From Candidula unifasciata (lineage: Eukaryota > Mollusca > Gastropoda > Stylommatophora > Geomitridae): DNA of 64,000 nt. The notes beneath the pieces are model-generated. The model made no database searches and was not told the origin of the DNA. It worked only from the letters and a program-made list of their open reading frames with translations. Below, piece by piece: positions 10,585 to 22,200 of the stretch; the stretch's first letter is position 1; each line of letters begins with the position of its first letter. Both the position numbers and the translations under genes were made by a program. The stretch lies in contig CAJHNH020007723.1 in the NCBI GenBank assembly GCA_905116865.2, positions 238,501 through 302,500 of the forward strand, read 5' to 3'.

Positions 10585-11575
10585 ACACTGTCTTGCCTCA
10601 CGAAGTTTCTCATCTAAACAGTTTCTAATTTCATTCAGTATCTCATTTCATACACTATCCTACCTACCTCATATAGCACTGATTCTAATTTCAAACACGA
10701 TCTTGCCACATGAAGTTTCTCATCTAAACAGTTTCTAATTTCATTCAGTATCTCATTTCATACACTATCCTACCTACCTCATATAGCACTGATTCTAATT
10801 TCAAACACGATCTTGCCACATGAAGTTTCTCATCTAAACAGTTTCTAATTTCATTCAGTATCTCATTTCATACACTATCCTACCTACCTCATATAGCACT
10901 GATTCTAATTTCAAACACGATCTTGCCACATGAAGTTTCTCATCTAAACAGTTTCTAATTTCATTCAGTAAATCATTTTATGCAGTATCTCATTTCATAC
11001 ACTATCCTACCTACCTCATATAGCACTGATTCTAATTTCAAACACGATCTTGCCACATGAAGTTTCTCGTCTAAACGGTTTCTAATGTCATTCAGTATAT
11101 CATTTTATGCAGTATCTCATTTCATACACTATCCTACCTACCTCATACAGCACTGATTCTAATTTCAAACACTATCTTGCCACATGAAGTTTCTCGTCTA
11201 AACAGTTTCTAATTTCATTCAGTATATCATTTTATGCAGTATCTCATTTCATACACTATCCTACCTACCTCATACAGCACTGATTCTAATTTCAAACACT
11301 ATCTTGCCACATGAAGTTTCTCGTCTAAACAGTTTCTAATGTCATTCAGTATATCATTTTATGCAGTATCTCATTTCATACACTATCCTACCTACCTCAT
11401 ACAGCACTGATTCTAATTTCAAACGCTATCTTGCCACATGAAGTTTCTCATCTAAACAGTTTCTAATTTCATTCAGTATCTCATTTTATGCAGTATCACA
11501 TTTCATACACTATCCTACCTACCTCATACAGCACTGATTCTAATTTCAAACACTATCTATTATCCTGCACTTCAA
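10585..11575. repeat. Satellite-like array of 110/127-bp units
   Basis: The marker GATTCTAATTTCAAACAC recurs at 10681, 10791, 10901, 11028, 11155, 11282, 11409 and 11536, giving spacings of 110, 110, then 127 bp five times. The long form carries an extra ATCATTTTATGCAGT-type 17-bp insert (a partial duplication of CATTTCATACAGTATCT-like sequence). Base changes (cacgat/cactat; atatag/atacag) also separate left and right units. Confidence 0.95.
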
Positions 11576-11679
11576 ACAGGGCAAAACATGTTTACAAAAG
11601 TTTAACATTAGTGTATCAGCACGTGTGAAGCATCGCTACAGACAGCAGTTTACATGCTCTAGGACCACCCCAAATATGG

Positions 11680-11955
11680 GTGAGTCGCCATGGCCGAGAC
11701 GCTCGTTGCGGATTGGAAGGTCGTGGGTTCACTCCCTGGCGGAGCCGGACTTTTTCCAAAAATGACCTCGGCTCCCAGGTCGACCCAGCCTTGAGTGGGT
11801 ACCGGGTGCAGTCCCAGGGAAGTAAAGGCGGTCGGTGTGATGCTGACCACATGACCCATCTTGTGCCGATTGGTCTATAAAAATATAAGTCTAGCCCTAT
11901 ACGCCCTATACGCTTAAAGGCGTGGAAAAGGGTCCTTTACTTTTACTTACCCCAA
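11680..11955 (+). mobile_element. SINE-V, full-length tRNA-derived
   Basis: Pol III promoter boxes are visible: A box TGGCCGAGACG, B box GGGTTCACTCC. The body has GACCTCGGCTCCCAGGTCGA, CCAGCCTTGAGTGGGTACCG, AAGTAAAGGCGGTCGGTGTG and GCCGATTGGTCTATAAAAAT; the end is AAGGCGTGGAAAAGGGTCC and TTTACTTTTACTTA. Best copy of a family with about nine members in the window. Confidence 0.88.
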
Positions 11956-12119
11956 ATATGCCACATTAAGGCAAATCTTTATGGCTTAGAAAGGAAAACT
12001 GGAAAATAAACTTTACAAACAATGGAATACACTAAATGGCAGTGAAATTTAAAGAAGAGGCAAAATTGCTGATACAGACAACTTATTTTAGGCAAACAAA
12101 AGAAGAAAACAAAGAAAAA

Positions 12120-13340
12120 AGTAAGAACTATCTTGTCTTACAAAGATTCTCTTATAAACAATTGCTAGGTTAATTTGAGATTTTAATGCAAAAGTTGGAA
12201 GTGAAAAAGTGTGTGGAGTAACTGGTGGCTTTAGCCTAGGTGGAAAGAATGGGAGAGGTGAAAGATGACTAGCTTGGTCGAAGTCAAATAAGATGACAAC
12301 TGGTAACATCTGGTTTAACACCAACCTCCTTGATTGTGGACTTGGAAAAGTCCTGGTGATAATGTCCTTAATCAGTCTGATTATATATTGATTTCAAGCA
12401 GATTCCGGAGAAGTTTAATTGGAGCAAAGACTAGACAGGAGCAGATTGCTACAGTGATCATGTTCCAGTTATAGGAAAGTTTAGACAAAAACTGAAGACT
12501 ATAATATAAAGAAGACCCCATCAATCAAACTTCGGAATACTTAAAACGGATAAAGAAATTAAGGAACAGTAAAGTGTCACTGTGCAAACACAGATATAAT
12601 CCCATGGAAATAATACAAACTATTGATGAACAATAGGATATGCTGCGCAAGTCAATTCAACAGGCCTCAAAAGAGCTTAATCCTCCAACACATAGAGTTG
12701 CAAAACAGAAATGGATGACAAATGAAATTCTGCAGATGATGAGAAAAGAAGAAAAAAACAATGATAAAGAAGAATATTCTAGTATACTTAACAAAATAGT
12801 GAACCATTAAAATAGTGAACAAAAAGAGGCTAAAGAAACCTGGCTGAATCAGATGTGCACAGACTGGAAAAAATTGGGGGAAAGTCTCACATTCCATGCA
12901 CTAAGAAAATAAGTATTTTAACAGGGGAAAAGAGATGTAACATCATTGGGTGTTAACAAAACAAAAAAAAAAAAAAAATAAAAAGGTGATATATTAATGG
13001 GGCAAAGTAACATAATTAAAAGATGGACAGAGTGCTTGGGGGATCTGTATTACTAATATAATTGACCAGAAGTATATTTGCAGGACAGCAGTGAAGGCCC
13101 AGCAATCCTGGCTGCAGAAGTTGAGGATGCACTGCATCATGAAGACTACTGCACCAGAAGTCTTATGAGTCGTGTGACAAAAATGTTACTGAGAATAATT
13201 ATGAGAAGAATACGAAACAAGATTAAACCAGAAATTAGTGAAAAACAGTGTGGATCTGTAGAAGAAAACAGTACACACAATAGTATCTAGGCACATGGAT
13301 AACATTCGATGGAAGATGTATAACAGAGACAAAGAACAGA
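12120..13340 (+). mobile_element. RTE-like LINE remnant
   Basis: Around 13078-13290 the plus strand reads VEDALHHEDYCTRSLMSRVT, then KMLLRIIMRRIRNKIKPEIS and EKQCGSVEENSTHNSI, matching the finger/palm entry of RTE-type RTs (RNKIRPEI.EEQ.GFVE). Upstream pieces (SRRFRRSLIGAKTRQEQIA at 12395) suit the endonuclease end. Several stops and frameshifts; dead. Confidence 0.65.
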
Positions 13341-13595
13341 AAAGGACAGGCCAAAACTGCCTTTTATAAAAATAAAGAGCAGTTTGTGCAATAAATCCAT
13401 GTCATTAGAGGTCAGGAAATGAATTTGCCAGTTTCAAGACACTGCAGTGAATCCTGGACAATTAATAAACAAGCTGAACAGTTTCTTGAGGCTGCTCTTC
13501 AAGTTATTTTAGACACTACTTCTAAATGTTGAGAAATCTGTAGACAGAAGAAGAAGAAGAACACCAAAAACAAAAAATATGAAGTGATTTAATAC

Positions 13596-13688
13596 CTGCG
13601 GAGAATAGTTGAATTTTCATCCAATATTTCTATTAGAGACTCCAGTTTTTCTTTAAGTCGTAAAGTATTTCCAGTCAAAGACGCAGCA
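13596..13688 (-). CDS. TBK1: TBK1-like exon: C-terminal adaptor-binding coil
   Basis: 93 bp. Reads AASLTGNTLRLKEKLESLIE, then ILDENSTILR. Aligns with human [27 protein letters not shown], the coil that binds TANK/NAP1/optineurin-type adaptors. Donor GTATTA in phase 2, so a short last exon should lie further left; not recognised. Confidence 0.85.
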
Positions 13689-13979
13689 CTGTAGGGAAAA
13701 TGGCAACAAATTATTTAAATTATATCAAGTACGTGGTTCACCCATGCTTGAAAACAATTCTGCTGTTCAACACACTATATTTTTTCGTGTTTAAGACAAG
13801 CCCTATTTTAAAAAAAAAAAAAAAAAATTAAGAAATAATTATTTTAAACATTTTTTTGTGTACAAGCCAGCCCTCAATTTTAAACCTAAAAACAATTTAT
13901 GAAAACATTTAGTCTTACACGTGGAAAAATTTGGTACTTTTTTAGTTTCTTTCTTTTGGTACCAGCCTACAATTACATT

Positions 13980-14245
13980 ACCTCCTTCAAAGCAGCCAGT
14001 GTTTGACTCTATCATCGTCATCAAGTGCCTCGCTGAACAATGCGGGCGTGCATGCCCCTCCACAGCAAGCTATCTCCATCAACATGTATCAGTTCATGTG
14101 TGGACAAAATCCTGTCAAGAATCTTTTTTGGTTTGTCTTTCTCCATCTCTTATTCCACAAATCTTTCCTGTGCTCACAATCTGTTCCAGTTCCCTCTTCC
14201 CACAACCTGGCTATTAAATCATGATTTGAATACAATTTGCGTAAA
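13980..14245 (-). mobile_element. RTE-like LINE 3' end fragment
   Basis: Parallel to 6178-6600: ATCATCGTCATCAAGTGCCT, TATCAGTTCATGTGTGGACA and ATTCCACAAATCTTTCCTGT align with the corresponding parts of the nested copy. Short ATG-type tail on the minus strand. Confidence 0.55.
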
Positions 14246-14619
14246 GGCATCATATACCTGGGACAAATACTGCAGTGGTTTCCCTTGCTTTCTGTGGGTA
14301 TTGTGAAGGGTTTGACTCCAACAGCCTATGACTAAACAGATTTACCCTGCAGGGCAGCAGAGTGAGAGGTTATTTATGGTACCTTTTGCCTGCCGATGGT
14401 TGGTCAAGTCGCAGAATCTTGTTTTTACAGCTAGCAGTCCCACCATCTAAATCGCCTCCTCTCAATGACCACCAGCTCTGTTGGTCCATGGCCTCTTATT
14501 AAATGTATCTGTGGCTAATCTCTACATCTAGAGGTCACTTCATCATCCGTTTTTGTCCAGAGAAGTTAAAGCAAGAAAACTATGGGCAGGGCAGAAGGAG
14601 GAAAACTAACAGTTCAAAT

Positions 14620-15085
14620 ATGTTCGTGTGTGTTGTCCATCAAGATGATGATAACCGCTCTTTTTCATCAAGTATGAGTTCGAAGATGACTGATAAGGCC
14701 GATGCGGGCCCGAAAAGTTCTTGGACAGTGAGGATAGGGAATGAGCGTTGTGCCAGGGAGGGGATATCCTGCAGTCGCCTTTCTGTCCATCCTTTTCTTA
14801 ACAAGTCTTGGTGTTCTGTTGGTGTTCTGTTTGCTTCACATTTAGCCGCGCCCTTGTGTAGAGCTGCATGCCATGCATTTCGGTCTTGAGAGGCAGCCTC
14901 CCAAATGGTGTCATTCATCCCAAATGTTTTGAGTGAAGACTTCAAGGTGTCCTTAAAGCGTTTCTTTTGCCCGTCTTGGGAATGTTTACCGTTTTGCAGC
15001 TCACCATAGAAGAGTTTTTTTGGGAGCCTGTAATTTGGCATGCGTGCCACATGACCAGCCCAACGAATCTGATACTGCATCAGTA
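14620..15085 (-). mobile_element. LINE C-terminus with C2H2-like finger, frameshifted
   Basis: Minus frame MQYQIRWAGHVARMPNYRLP, then KKLFYGELQNGKHSQDGQKK, RFKDTLKSSLKTFGMNDTIW: the post-RT region of a common animal LINE. Near 14760-14690 a frameshift hides the usual C-terminal zinc finger. The shifted frame reads PHCPRTFRARIGLISHLRTH and stops, with the first Cys replaced by Tyr. Confidence 0.85.
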
Positions 15086-15234
15086 GTTCAAATAGAATGA
15101 ATTAATGTAAGAACTATCTGCGACACATGCACATTTAGACAAACAGATATATGAAACAACAGTTAGCACTGTGTGTATGCTATCACAGCTTTGAGACAAT
15201 GCACGTAAAATCATAGTGGCTGCTCTCTACCTCT

Positions 15235-15640
15235 TCTTCTTCTTCAGCATTCCGAGTCCTCGAGGTTCAATGCTGCAGGTATCACCCGCCTCCATTCATC
15301 TCTCTAGTTGGCCTTCTATTTCCATCAAACATCAAGTGACATCAAGTGTTTGTAGGTCTGTCTGAATATTATCTCTCCATCGTTTTCTTGGACTATCTCA
15401 TGGTCTATGACCATTCAGCTCCCTTGTGTACCTCTGTTATCTTTATTAGTCTATAAGTCCTCATGTGATCAATGGGGATTTGAACAGAATATGAATTTCT
15501 TTGTTGCTTCTCACTCTCCCTTCCCAGCTGCTTGCTGCCAGGTAATTGAAAAAAAAAAAAAAAAACCTGCATCGCTGAGCTGCATACAGTAGACCATAAT
15601 GAGTAATGATACACAGACCTCAAGGATATCGAAAGAGAGG
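15235..15640 (-). mobile_element. LINE C-terminal fragment, copy 1
   Basis: Near-duplicate of 61235-61690: TTCCGAGTCCTCGAGGTTCA, CATTCATCTCTCTAGTTGGC and GTGTTTGTAGGTCTGTCTG. On the minus strand it resembles the RPRKRWRDNIQTDLQTL-type tail of RTE-like LINEs. Poly-A interrupts it at 15546. Confidence 0.6.
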
Positions 15641-16028
15641 CTGATCATGTCAGCAATTGTCAGCAGGAATAAGAGAGTATCTGGTCTATATACAAAGCAA
15701 ACAAGAGCATTCTTCCTACTGAGTGCCGACTGTGGTCGTGTACATGTCAATAGACGATGAAGGTTAGGCCGTGTGATCCAAAGTGCGGATAAGTAGAACC
15801 TGGATGACTCTCATAGCTCACAAATAAACGTGAAACTGTCATCAACTGGTATCAACTGTTATTTGGAGTAGTTGCAGGAATAGATTGGAAAGAAACTCAG
15901 ATCTACTCAGTGAACACTAGACAACAACCACTCTATTCTTACAATAAAACTCAACAGAGCATTCTCCCGCTGTTTTTACATGCAACACAACACTGTACAA
16001 CAGGATTGAGATAAGACGAGATACATAC

Positions 16029-16240
16029 CCTTCATCTTTCATGTCTCCTTCTTCCATGAAATTATTATCTCCAGAACCAAGGGAGCCATTATTTAGCTGT
16101 GAGGATGTTGCCATGGCTGACGCTCCTGTTTCTGCACTTCTTGTGCTGTCAGTTTTTGCAGTGGGGTTATCGGAAAATGTAGAGTGAAATCCAGAATCTC
16201 GGAGGTATGTATTGAGATCTCTGGTGCAGGACATTCTGAA
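16029..16240 (-). CDS. TBK1: TBK1-like exon: variable C-terminal linker
   Basis: 212 bp. Reads FRMSCTRDLNTYLRDSGFHS, then TFSDNPTAKTDSTRSAETGA and on to a low-complexity Ser/Gly/Asn/Glu-rich stretch ending MKDEG. Likely the disordered segment between the two C-terminal coils. Acceptor ATCTTGCAG, donor GTATGT. Confidence 0.82.
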
Positions 16241-16979
16241 CTGCAAGATAAAACTAAATTTAAATTCACTGTTATCTATTTAGTTACAGAATACAGGAAA
16301 TAAGTAGGAACATTTAAAACATATGATATATTTTTTTTTTAGTTTAATTAAAAATAGAATATTTAAATTTAAAAAAAATATACAAATGAATAATTCAAAA
16401 AAGATTGTTTTCAGCAGCATTTAGTACAATGTGATGATGTGCTTTGTGTGGTGATGACCCTGTTTAGCCTGGTCTCCACTCTCACAAGTCGAGCAGAAAA
16501 TCTGTGCATAAACGACCACACAAGATACTTAGGGCTGGAAAGGTAAATGAAGAAAAGCTAGAGGGTTGACTCGTGGTCAGTCGCCTACCAGAGTTGGAAA
16601 AAGACAGTCGTGAAGTCGTCGATGTAGTTTGAATGAAGTGTAGTCAACGTTGAGTAAATGATTATTGTGGTTGTGGCATAGTTGTGGTTGAGTAATTTTG
16701 ATGGAAAAGGAGAAATAAATTGGCAGAATGTATATTGGAATTTAAGCCGCATTCCAGTGTTGACAGTGGTGGAAAGTTATGTGTTCTCTAGTGAGCCAAT
16801 AATACTATAAACAGAACTGTTGCAAGTGATCCAGCTTTCTTTCATACATTTACCATTAAAATGTAATTAAAAGAATAACACATGCATTTAATTATACACT
16901 AAGCTGGGGTCTTAAGTATGGGTCTTGCAGTATACTCTTGTCGTATATTCATATGGCACCACAACACCTGAATGTTGAA

Positions 16980-17640
16980 TTAGAAATCAACATCACAGCG
17001 CTCGGGACACTCCCATAAGGGCTCAGTCCCCATCTTCAGTAGCAAGCGAAAAGTTCAAATTCTGATGGTACCAGTAACCGTCTGATTGTATATCTGTCTC
17101 ATCCTTTCCTTGAGCGTTGGCCAGATACCCTGGTAACCCCTCGCAGCGCCATTGTCCTTAGACCGTAATGATCTATCTGCGCCTTCGCACTGTTCACTCG
17201 CTCCCAAAGGGCCCTCACAATATCTAACGTCATACATCAACTCACCACCAAGTGGTGCAGAGCCGGCCAGTCTATCAGCCTACTCATTTCTCAACACACC
17301 GGCATGACCTCGAGAAAATATCCAAAGGATGCTAACTACCCGAGACCTCTGAAGTGATGCTTGCCACTCTGCACCAAGCGTGCCTGTTTTCACCTTTCTC
17401 AACATGCTCTGTGAGTCAGTTACAATCAGGACGTGTGTGTACAGCTGATTCTCAAGCCAGCGGAAGGCAGCAGAGACTGCCTCCACATCCATTCTCAAAC
17501 TAGACATTGTGATATCCTATGCAAGGCTTTGTTGCATTAGGCAACGTCCATTCGCCTTTGCTATGAAAACCCATGCATTTTGTATGCCTCTCAACACAGA
17601 GCCATCTGTATCCCACAACACCTAAAACAAGGTTACAAAC
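16980..17640 (-). mobile_element. LINE-A: RNase H domain and C-terminus
   Basis: Reading minus strand: DTDGSVLRGIQNAW (first RNase H acid), MDVEAVSAAFRWLENQLYTH (Glu), VLIVTDSQSMLRKVKTGTLG (second Asp) and IFSRGHAGVLRNE..ADRLAG; then a frameshifted C-terminus RMRQIYNQTVTGTIRI ending in CPE..CDVD-type terminus at 16985. Tail sequence GAATGTTGAATT. This is the copy that identifies LINE-A as RNase-H-bearing (I/Jockey-like). Confidence 0.82.
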
Positions 17641-17671
17641 CCCTATTCCAGACTAACTAGATAAGACTAAC

Positions 17672-17768
17672 CTTGAGCAATTTTCCACTTAACAAATTCT
17701 GGCAATTCAGAACACTGACGATATTCTTTTCAATCTTGGCGACCCGTGTGAGGCACTTAGTCATTGAT
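17672..17768 (-). CDS. TBK1: TBK1-like exon: scaffold helix
   Basis: 97 bp. Completes Glu, then reads SMTKCLTRVAKIEKNIVSVL followed by NCQNLLSGKLLK. Acceptor CTTGACAG, donor GTTAGT. Position and phase follow from the previous exon (GA+A) and the next (phase 0). Confidence 0.82.
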
Positions 17769-17929
17769 CTGTCAAGACAGAAACAGATTTAATAATTTCA
17801 GTATCAAATCTCAGAAAACAAACACCTCTGAGTAATTCTACCAACTTAACTATCCATGTCATGAGGGAATTTTCTTTATCTGGCTATCTTATGTTTAGGA
17901 ATCTTTTTTGGTTTTTGTTTTCAGTGCAG

Positions 17930-18330
17930 CTGTAAGACACTTTGTGGTTACTACTGGCACTTTTTAAGACACTTTGTGGTTACTACTGGCACTTTTTAAG
18001 ACACTTTGTGGTTACTACTGGCACTTTTTAAGACACTTTGTGGTTACTACAGGCACTTTTTAAGACACTTTGTGGTTACTACTGGCACTTTTTAAGACTT
18101 TGTGGTTACTACTGGCACTTTTCAAGACACTTTGTGGTTACTACTGGCACTTTTTAAGACTTTGTGGTTACTACTGGCACTTTTCAAGACACTTTGTGGT
18201 TACTACTGGCACTTTTAAAGACACTTTATGGTTACTACTGGCACTTTTTAAGACACTTTGTGGTTACTACTGGCACTTTTTAAGACACTTTGTGGTTACT
18301 ACTAGCACTTTTAAAGACACTTTGTGGTTT
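17930..18330. repeat. 32/29-bp minisatellite, about 12 units
   Basis: The unit GACACTTTGTGGTTACTACT followed by GGCACTTTTTAA repeats about twelve times, with some 29-bp units (TTTAAGACTTTGTGG). It lies in the intron just upstream (in gene sense) of the 17672-17768 exon. Confidence 0.93.
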
Positions 18331-18344
18331 TCTAGGGGGAAAAA

Positions 18345-18690
18345 TCCTTGCATATCATCATTATTATCCTGTTGTGAAATTTATATGTCACATAGGACTA
18401 GCAGCCTTGTCCCCAATTCCATTCCACGTTCTGCAATCCTTTCAATATGATGGATCGAATTCAGTCCAGCACCTTTGGTTTCTCTCATCAACGTTCATAC
18501 AAGGGTTTCTCTAGGATGTCCTTACTTCGTCAAGCCATCTGTTTCCCAGTTCAATTTCTGTTTGAGAATTCTCTGCTTGGTTCTCAGAATATGCCCAATA
18601 TGGCGCCTTCTGCTTTGTCTAACAACTATTGACACCAGTGTTCGCCTAGAAATTTGTCTTATGTCTTAACATTTACTGAATTCATCCCAT
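18345..18690 (-). mobile_element. RTE-like LINE 3' end
   Basis: Minus strand carries RRRHIGHILRTKQRILKQKL followed by ETKGAGLNSIHHIERIA, ending in an (ATG)-type tail (catcattatt at 18356). Same family as 26840-27310. Confidence 0.68.
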
Positions 18691-18824
18691 TAAATGTCCA
18701 TTAATTTATGGCTTAGTGAGAAATGGTCAGATAGACCATGGGAACAACATTCCTAAGACATCTAACAGCACACAAAAGATGACAATGATGATGTAATAAT
18801 CTATAAACACATTACCTATGTGGG

Positions 18825-19150
18825 TTTCAGTGACCTAATTTAGTGAAAAAAAGAATAGACCCCGTCCATCTCCCTCAAAAAGCATGACCTAAAAAGCAAC
18901 AAAGTGACAAAAAGCGACTCCTTCGAAGTCAGAGTGCATGTGCCAGAGAGGTGAGAAACCAACAGTCTGCAGACAGATAAGCCAGATCTGTAAAACAGTT
19001 GTGCGTGCAGAGTTCAAGTTGTGAACAAGATCAAAGTACAGAAGCAGACAAACAACCAGATTTTTCCACCAGCTTTCAGCCGTGAATGCTGCCCAACATT
19101 CAACGTTAACAGAAGACAGGTAGTACTGGCTGTTAGAGGGAATGCAAAGA
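18825..19150 (+). mobile_element. SINE-B copy
   Basis: CTATGTGGGTTTCAGTGACC head, GAAGTCAGAGTGCATGTGCC, AGTCTGCAGACAGATAAGCC and a GCCGTGAATG end near 19080, then a short non-GAA stretch with GAAGAA at 19150. Confidence 0.65.
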
Positions 19151-19399
19151 AGAATAAACACATATGACACCTAACTAATGAAGATCCCTCTCTTCCCACC
19201 AAAAAGGTTAGTTGTGCCCCCACTCCAGAACATCAAAAACTATCCCTAGCATTTTTTCTTACTTTTTTTAGACCCGTGGAACGCATCATACATTCATCAG
19301 TTCTTACCTAGAAGCCCAATGAATGCAAGATTCGCCGATTTTACGTCAATTTTTACCAATACTACCACTTGGGCTCTGACGCTAAACCCTCTGGTACTG

Positions 19400-20372
19400 A
19401 AAGAGTTTCACTGTTGAGCGGTTCAATTAGGCAATATGACCTTCAGGATCAGGATGTGGAGGGCTCGGGCATACCTCAAAATATGTGCTGATAAGAAACA
19501 CCCACTGCTTCAAGCGCTTTTTAGTGAAAAGGGCGACAGACTGAAGAGGGGAAAATCGTGGCTAGGTCAGGCAGAAGATGTTATTAGGCAAATATGCAGC
19601 CTAACAGACATCATACCTGGTGCAGAATGGATACCTGTGCCTCAGGAGTTTATTTGTACATTTTCCTGTATTGTCACACTCAACAGGTGATGTAGAGAAG
19701 AGAATCCTGTTGCTGTTAATGCAGAGGTCAATGCTCTCATCAGTGAAAATTCAGACGAAGCAGATGCACTTTTCTATACAGACGGATCAGTTATACGCCA
19801 AAGAAGAAGCGCATGGGCATTCACAGCACGCTCAGCGGGCAAAACAGTCAAAGAAGCCAACGGCGCCTTCTCCATGACAACCAGCAGCATGACGATGGAG
19901 GTGATGGCAGTGACGCAAGCGTTTGCCTGGCTTGAAACACAAAAATACACCCGCGTATGTATACTCAGTGATTCAATGAGTATGATCCGGAGGGTTCAGG
20001 CAGGATCAGTGCGAAGACAATGGCTTGAATCATTACAGAAGTCCACTGTGCGTAGAGTCACCTTTATTTTTGTTCCGGAATACGCAGGCGTCGATGGAAA
20101 TGAAAGAGCTGACAGGTTGGCTGGATCCGCTATCACTACTGACGGTCAGCCTGTGGATCATGCTGATATTATCAATGCCCTCAGAGAAATGGGAAGGATA
20201 GAGGACTTTGGTGGCAGTGAATCCACAGAAGACTTGTTAATCAACATAGAACTGGTACTATTAGCCATCGGACGTTGGGGTTCATACTGAGGGGAGGATC
20301 TGAGCACCTGTGGACATGTCTGGAGTGCAATGAGGATAACCCAACTAACTAACTAACTAACCTTCAGGAGTT
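19400..20372 (+). mobile_element. LINE-B: RNase H domain, C-terminus and AACT tail
   Basis: From about 19690 a continuous frame reads ALFYTDGSVIRQRRSAWAFT (Asp), MTMEVMAVTQAFAWLE (Glu), VCILSDSMSMIRRVQAGSVR (Asp) and GVDGNERADRLAGSAITTD (Asp), i.e. all four RNase H acids. It then stops early because 73 bp present in the second copy are missing here at 20227/20228. After the stop the original frame resumes in another register. 3' tail (AACT)n at 20341-20370. The upstream part (19436-19690) is the decayed RT C-terminus. Confidence 0.9.
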
Positions 20373-20403
20373 TGAGCGGAGACAAAATTCAAATAAATCT
20401 TAC

Positions 20404-20505
20404 TCGCAAATATGAATGGAGTTCTTGTAGACTTTGTCAAGCTGTGGCATGCAGTGGTCAGTGAAGATGGATTTCATGGTCACACAGTGCTCCTGCAACT
20501 TTTGT
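20404..20505 (-). CDS. TBK1: TBK1-like exon: scaffold helix
   Basis: 102 bp. Reads QKLQEHCVTMKSIFTDHCMP, then QLDKVYKNSIHICE. Aligns with human [20 protein letters not shown]. Acceptor TCTTCCAG, donor GTAAGA. Confidence 0.88.
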
Positions 20506-21334
20506 CTGGAAGAAGAAAAGGGATAGAAGTGATGGGGCAATGCAATTTGTGAGGCAAGTAATAAAAGTGTCACAAAAAATCTGTGGCCACACATCATCCT
20601 TAGTTGTTGTAGTGATGCGAAATAGAGGATTAAAGTAAGAGTTCTGATTGGTTGTTAGAATCAGGGAATCCCTAGGTTACAAGATATGAAGTCAGCATGT
20701 GAGAGTGAAAAATCACCCAAAATCGACTTGACGGTGAAGCACCCAATCCAATGATCCGGAGCGCAGCGCGAGACCAGGAGGCCAGCCAGTTACGAAAATG
20801 GCCAAATGAGAGGACACCACAACAAGCACCGAGCGACAGAATGCTGAAAGCACTATTCAAAACCAAATGAGATGAGGACCAGAAACGTCACCACCAATAT
20901 AGCAGACAGGAAAGAGAGAAGCAATGTTTTGTGATCTAGCTGAAAGTGGTCAACGTTAAATGAAGAAGAAGAAGAGTGAAACCTTGTCAATGTGTAAGTG
21001 GAAGCTGAAACCTCGATTAAGAAAAATTTCTAGAAGACTTTTTCAAACAGAACGTTTACGGAAGACATCAATATCCCCCCTCCCTCCCAGCCCCCCCCCC
21101 CCAAACCATCACCCACAAACACACAACTGACAGAAAATAATAAATACAAATTATTATATTATTTAGAACCTGAATAAGGCTTACACCATTTGACACCCCC
21201 ACTTTTATTTTTTCACATTTACAGAAGACATTAGCACATACAAATGTGCGCATACACATATACATAAATACAAGAATATCTAAAGAGACCATAAACATAC
21301 AAATACATGAATATACACTCACACACAAGAGTGA

Positions 21335-21365
21335 TCAAAGATATAAATATATATATATATATATA
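21335..21365. repeat. (TA)n microsatellite
   Basis: ATATAAATATATATATATAT at 21343-21364, preceded by an AC/AT-rich degenerate stretch from 21240. Confidence 0.85.
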
Positions 21366-21779
21366 AAACCCATCCAAAAATGTACAGAAGACACCTATAC
21401 ATGCAAACATAACCTACTTCTCGAAACCATGTATGTGTTCATCGTGAGGGGTCATCTGGTTTTTCACACTTTTGTCTCGTCTGAAGCGACTATGGACCCC
21501 AGAAATAATACTCATGTGATGCTGGATCTTCTTCACACTGTCAGAAACACAAGTATGATGTGACGATTATTTCACCAAATTGATTCAAATTCAAGGATGA
21601 TTTTCATTGTTCGGTGGAGGATGACTTTTTTGTTCGGTGGAGGATGACTTTCATTGTTCAAGGATTTCCTGTGTTGATTCTGGGGTCTCATGAAGAGGAT
21701 GGGGGTTGGGGAGTGTATGTCCTACTAACAAGCATGTTGTAAAATAATTATAGGTTTTTCCTTTGTAGTCATAGTTCGT

Positions 21780-22040
21780 CTGAGTGAGAGGCAAGGAACC
21801 CACAATCGGCATGCAAGAAGCCAGATCTGCAAAACAGACGTGCTCACAAAACTCAAGTTCTGAAACAAGATTAAGAACCAGAAGTGGACGAAAACTAGAA
21901 CTTTCTGTCAGAGGAGGAGGAGGAGAAGTAGAAGACTCCCCATGGATTTCTCCATAAGTAAAAGTAAAGTAAGGGACCGTGACAAACGACTGATGAGAGT
22001 GACATTTTGCAAAGGAACTACTCAATGATGATGATGATGA
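21780..22040 (+). mobile_element. SINE-B copy joined to RTE-like tail
   Basis: 21785-21930 is a SINE-B body (GAGAGGCAAGGAACCCACAA, AAGCCAGATCTGCAAAACAG, GAAACAAGATTAAGAACCAG). 21940-22040 is a different element: GACAAACGACTGATGAGAGT, TTTTGCAAAGGA and an exact (GAT)5 tail, the 3' end of the RTE-like family seen at 62480. Confidence 0.6.
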
Positions 22041-22049
22041 AACTAATGT

Positions 22050-22200
22050 TACATGGGGTCTTGTGATGACCCCAGTTTGGGTTCCGGGACCCTATTTTTG
22101 GGGACCGCTTTCCTAAGAAGCATGTTGTAAAAGGCAACAATTTAGGGATTTGCTGAAACTGGTTGTGTTGGCATGTAATTGCAGCTATAAGAATAAACTC
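22050..22200 (+). repeat. Dispersed repeat, SINE-B-like head
   Basis: TTTGGGTTCCGGGACCCTAT followed by TTTTGGGGACC and CATGTTGTAAAAGGC, matching 1736-1875. Not complete. Confidence 0.4.

Noticed and set aside
19874..20290. Stand-alone RNase H gene
   Set aside because: The domain continues upstream without start codon into decayed RT sequence and has a LINE tail; it is part of LINE-B.
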